This document shows positions 7,265 to 10,514 of a DNA stretch of 10,514 bases, in pieces. The position numbers and the translations under genes were made by a program. Position 1 is the first letter of the stretch; each line of letters begins with the position of its first letter. Origin of the DNA: Zygnema cylindricum (lineage: Eukaryota; Streptophyta; Zygnematophyceae; Zygnematales; Zygnemataceae); NCBI GenBank assembly GCA_037447655.1, contig JBBHKE010001043.1:123978-134491 (forward strand), in the 5' to 3' direction. A model generated the notes under the pieces. The model was given only the letters and a program-made list of their open reading frames with translations. It searched no databases and was not told the DNA's origin.

Positions 7265-7396
7265 TTTGACAAGCGGAGGACCACCGTCAACCAGCTCTAA
7301 AATATTCGTATTTTGATTCATCTTCTTTCTAAAAGTAAGCGAGAGCGTTTCGAAGGACCAACGTCAAGATTCGCATTTTGATTTGTTTTCAAATTT
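7265..7396. repeat. 132-bp direct repeat, copy 1
   Basis: It aligns without gaps to 10200-10331 with about 17 differences in 132 bp (roughly 87% identity). Long identical blocks include GTCAACCAGCTCTAAAA, AAAAGTAAGCGAGAGCG, TTCGAAGGACCA and GCGTCAAGATT or close variant. Similarity drops sharply on both sides. On the minus strand both copies contain a short frame, but neither is long enough to call coding. Confidence 0.88.
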
Positions 7397-9946
7397 ATAA
7401 TTGTGAAGCTCACAAAAGAAGATAGGCATATACTTGTATATATAACAAAATCTGTAAGGGTAAACGTAAGAAGGAGGGCAATATGTTATTTTGATTGAAA
7501 TGTTGTTTTCAAGATTGTCGTACAATACGACGAAGATTTTCGTAACGACAAACCACTTCAACACTATTTTTTTATTTGTTTCCCTATACATAGATTCTTA
7601 TGGTATATCCCATGTGCCTAAGTAAAGGATTTTTTTCGATCCTTTTTTTTTATATTTTGCGCCGTACCGCGTAAGTATTAGCCGTACAAAGTAATTGGAA
7701 AAAGTAGAAGTACATTTTACGTTTGTCGAACTTAGGTCACTTTCTCATGTAACCGAAACTTAGTCTTGCTACTTTGTTTTTTAGCGAAGATATTTCGTAC
7801 TACTTTCAGAACGTTCCTTTGTAACGCAATTGAATTGATACTTGAAATTGTGACGGATGTAGACGCGGGTGTACTTTTTGACAAATGTAGACGACTACAA
7901 TACTTGCTACAATTAACGGCGTTTACAAAATAACGACGGTTGTAGGTGTGTAGTTTCGTGTTACATTGTAGATATTTCGGGTTTTTGACATTTTGACATC
8001 ACACTCACTATGATAGGATCGATGTCATTAATTAAAAATCTTTCTGTCATGGTTTCCCTATTTTGTTTTTACGTCCTTTCTCACTCTACCAACCATCAAA
8101 ATACGCCTAAGTACATTTAGAAGTAATCTTTTTTAGATATCTTTCATTTGATACTTTTATTGTTTTTTTTCATTGTGAAGATAGTGAGATAGTTGCGGTA
8201 GTGGGAGAGGGAGAGAGAAAGAGGCGCCTTCATGGACTTCGGTTTTATAGAATGGCATCTGTTGCCCTAGACTCCTCCACGACCCTTTTCACAAAAAAAA
8301 GTCGTACAGGATGGAAATGGAGAGTGGTTTTTTTTTGGGTACTCTGCATACTGCAAAAATAAATTCAAAAACCTTTGACGCATGCGATAACGTCTGCATA
8401 TTCGTTCACATCACGAAACTTAAGTTAAGAACACCATGCGAGGTGGTTTGAGTATAAGTTTGAAGATGAGTTGGAGGGACGCGAAAGTGGGTCGAAATGC
8501 GCTAAATGACCAACGACACAACATTTCAATTTGAAGTTGACGCAAATTATAATGTGGTAATTTCAATTTTTCGGTACGGCTGTAGATTTTCTCGTTGCGG
8601 GCTAAGTTTTGGAGGAAAAACGACAAGAAAAAACCCTTACTTTATCACATGGGAAAGTGCCTTTAGAATGTACTATATGTTGTCGTCTTGTGTTTTTGGA
8701 CCCACAGCCACGTCAATAAACGTCATCTTCAAAATTTTCTTTATAACACATCGACGATGTGTTTTAAATTAAAGTATCCTTGTTACACAAAGAAGAACAC
8801 ATGTTCGCACTTGTCAATTTTTTTCAAAATTTTCAAAGGATTTTAAGCGGCGAGGAACAGTACATGATTCGCTATGTTTTGTCCGTTTGCGTTCAGTACG
8901 ATGAGTAAAAGTACACAATTTGATTTTTTTTGTCCGCTTCCGTCCGGTATGGATTTTTTTTGCAGGGGTCTCAAGATTTCGATGGCATTTTACGGCGACC
9001 GGACAAGAGACGCAAAGGTAAAGCTCAACATCTTCAACCGTGAAACGACACAGGCTAGAAGGCGGTACGTTTACAATGTCACAGAAAAGAAATGATGGAT
9101 GATAAAATTATAACGCTCACTAGTAAGAAACTCCAGCAGAAGCATTCAAATTACAAAACATTGAATCAACACTAAGGAAGAATAACACTAAATGAACGCC
9201 TTCTACATTAACGTTAATTCCTTTTTAATGTTTAATTTTTACGCCGGTTCGTTTTATTAAAAAAGTTTATTTCGTTTCGTGCGTTATAATTTTTCCGTAC
9301 GAGACTTATAGTACTTTCAATTTCAATAGGTTTCGTTTCACTTTGCGTCTATGTTCAATGTAACACTTAAACGATTCAATTTCAATTTTGCGGCTAAGTG
9401 CTCTCACCGTGGAGCTCACATAACGACAAAAATTTACTGTCTGCAACCATTTTATTTACATGTGGTCGCCGCAGTTTTGTTACCGTAAACGCTTGACGGC
9501 CGTGTGAATAACTAATTTTATTATGACGGTCGACGATCGCAAGCCCGGCAAAATTTTAAGCGGTTGAAACAATATTATGAAAGTCAAAGATGTCCAACCG
9601 ATTGACCGTCAAATTTATACTCAACAGTACTATATTTGTACCCATGTGTACTTCAAACGTACGTTTTTTGACAAAATGACGTAAGTGATTGTGCACAACC
9701 AAAACAGTCACTGTCATGATCAATTCCCTCAAATTTTAAAGAAGTTCGAGCGACGTATGTATTAAATCGCAATGTTACAAGTTTCTATATCGATATACGA
9801 AAAATCTTCAACCCTTAAAGCTTAACAGCTGAAAGTTAAAGTTACAAACCTCCCTCGCGACCTGGTTTCACGCAAAGGTTGGAGATGCGGTGGTCCGACT
9901 CAAAATAAAGTACGAAGATAGTACGAAGACAACGTTAGTAAATAGG
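7397..9946. other. intergenic DNA between the direct repeats, no gene recognised
   Basis: No frame exceeds about 88 codons and none shows a known motif; frames at 8506-8772 and 8874-9095 have no family signature or supporting context. Small structures are: a 28-bp-offset repeat TGACGGATGTAGACG/TGACAAATGTAGACG (7851-7865, 7879-7893); a GA-rich tract at about 8195-8225, which on the minus strand is the kind of CT-rich leader often seen in plant 5' UTRs; a loose 51-bp-offset repeat at 8877-8955; and an 11-bp tandem AGTACGAAGAT/AGTACGAAGAC (9909-9930). Confidence 0.5.
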
Positions 9947-9983
9947 GGTGACGTGTAAAACTCGAAGGAGTCGCCACGTCACC
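9947..9983. promoter_or_regulatory. perfect inverted repeat with two TGACGTG boxes
   Basis: GGTGACGTG (9947-9955) and CACGTCACC (9975-9983) are exact reverse complements, 19 bases apart. ACTC/GAGT makes a short inner stem inside the loop. Each arm carries TGACGTG, a C-box/G-box hybrid recognised by plant bZIP proteins, so the pair forms a symmetric site as well as a DNA or RNA hairpin. There is no neighbouring gene in the window to assign it to. Confidence 0.6.
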
Positions 9984-10131
9984 TTTTGTCAGCTAATAGA
10001 CAAGTACAGTACTCATGACAAAAGTACTCATCACTAATAGCGTTGAAATTTTGGGTCAACATTATTAATATTATTAGGTCAAAATGGGGGGCGCCTAATT
10101 AGCGTTATTAACAGTAATAGCGATTCACGGT

Positions 10132-10192
10132 GTACTGTACTGTGTAAGGTACATAAAAGTACAATGAAGTACGTTACTGTACGGTATTGTAC
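10132..10192. repeat. GTAC array with 10-bp period
   Basis: Seven GTAC tetramers lie in 61 bp, starting at 10132, 10137, 10149, 10159, 10169, 10179 and 10189. The last five are spaced exactly 10 bp apart while the six bases between them vary, so this is not a simple tandem repeat. GTAC is the core of SBP-box (SPL) protein sites. The array ends 8 bp before copy 2 of the 132-bp repeat. Confidence 0.8.
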
Positions 10193-10199
10193 TCTACTA

Positions 10200-10331
10200 T
10201 TTGACAAGCGTTGGGCCTCTGTCAACCAGCTCTAAAAAAATCGCATTTTGATTCGACTTCTTTTTAAAAGTAAGCGAGAGCGATTCGAAGGACCAGCGTC
10301 AAGATTTGCATTTTTATTCGTTTTCTAATTT
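10200..10331. repeat. 132-bp direct repeat, copy 2
   Basis: This is the partner of 7265-7396, in the same orientation and of equal length, with start points 2935 bp apart. The flanks differ: copy 1 is preceded by AGTACAGTACTGTAG, copy 2 by a longer GTAC array. Neither copy is followed by a primer site nor preceded by a polypurine tract, so they do not look like LTRs. Confidence 0.88.
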
Positions 10332-10432
10332 CCGGTAAGAAGACAAAATTTCTACCTTACACGACAACTCGCAATGTAAGTGACGTGTAAGGGTATGGTT
10401 ACATCAGACGAAAAGTGAGGTTTAATACAGAA

Positions 10433-10465
10433 TTTTGTACTTGCCCGTACCATGCCGTACTATAT
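10433..10465 (+). repeat. fragment of the 534-1162 repeat family
   Basis: The bases TTTTGTACTTGCCCGTACCA and the following TGC match the reverse complement of the right arm near 978-1000 (TTTTGTATTGCCCATACTATGC) and the left arm near 712-735. This is a third occurrence of the repeat's arm, in left-arm orientation. Similarity fades after about 10465 and the window ends at 10514. Confidence 0.55.
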
Positions 10466-10514
10466 TTTCGTGAGTTTCTTGAAAACAACATTACAGAAAA
10501 TAAGATTACGATTC

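Noticed and set aside
8506-8772. 88-codon open frame
   Set aside because: No known motif or codon signal; length is within chance expectation for this amount of sequence.
8874-9095. 73-codon open frame
   Set aside because: The polar C-terminal half looked protein-like, but there is no recognised family, no splice-site or promoter support, and a loose internal repeat explains part of it.
7267-10327. LTR retrotransposon bounded by the 132-bp repeats
   Set aside because: TGAC...TTCA ends can be drawn for copy 1, but copy 2 lacks the terminal CA, and primer site, polypurine tract, gag/pol remnants and target duplication are all missing.
1-10514. CRISPR array, bacterial operon or phage module
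   Set aside because: No regularly spaced long repeats with spacers, no ribosome binding sites, and all recognised coding sequence is from a plant-type retrotransposon.

Overview
The window is eukaryotic, almost certainly from a plant nuclear genome. It is AT-rich, has long homopolymer tracts and no dense coding, operons or ribosome binding sites. Its one recognisable gene set belongs to a Ty1/copia LTR retrotransposon with a plant-type polypurine tract (TTGAGGGGAGG then TGTTA) and a start-tRNA-Met-type primer site (TGGTAT). I found no intact host gene. The sequence does not reveal the species.

Layout. Bases 1-460 are low-complexity, with two poly-A tracts and an ATT-rich microsatellite. Bases 534-1162 form a large foldback element: two arms of about 220-240 bp, inverted, around a 168-bp centre that carries its own 30-bp direct repeat. 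Bases 1231-1410 hold a possible scrap of a second retroelement gag (Arg/Gly-rich segment plus a damaged zinc knuckle).

Bases 1489-5683 are one decayed copia element on the + strand: 5' LTR, primer site, gag (start ATG 1870, zinc knuckle 2559-2600), protease (DSGAT motif at 3010-3024), integrase zinc finger and core (3421-4010), RNase H, polypurine tract and 3' LTR. It is dead several times over: in-frame stops, frameshifts at homopolymers, lost catalytic Asp codons in integrase, and deletion of essentially the whole reverse transcriptase. RNase H is split by about 1 kb of unrelated DNA (about 4140-5136). That insert holds a MIRNA-like foldback, a smaller GTAC hairpin and an ABRE/G-box, and looks like a transposon or a captured piece of host regulatory DNA.

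Bases 5684-10514 have no convincing gene. They hold a 139-bp foldback MITE with a CACTA-like end (6035-6173), a pair of 132-bp direct repeats about 2.9 kb apart (7265-7396 and 10200-10331), a perfect 9-bp inverted repeat built on TGACGTG (9947-9983), an array of GTAC motifs spaced exactly 10 bp apart (10149-10192), and the start of a second copy of the 534-1162 repeat family at 10433. GTAC is clearly over-represented across the window.

The picture is a repeat-rich intergenic graveyard of nested mobile elements. I see no working multi-gene system. The items most worth a second look are the split RNase H with its unidentified insert, the MIRNA-like hairpin inside that insert, and the 10-bp-phased GTAC array.
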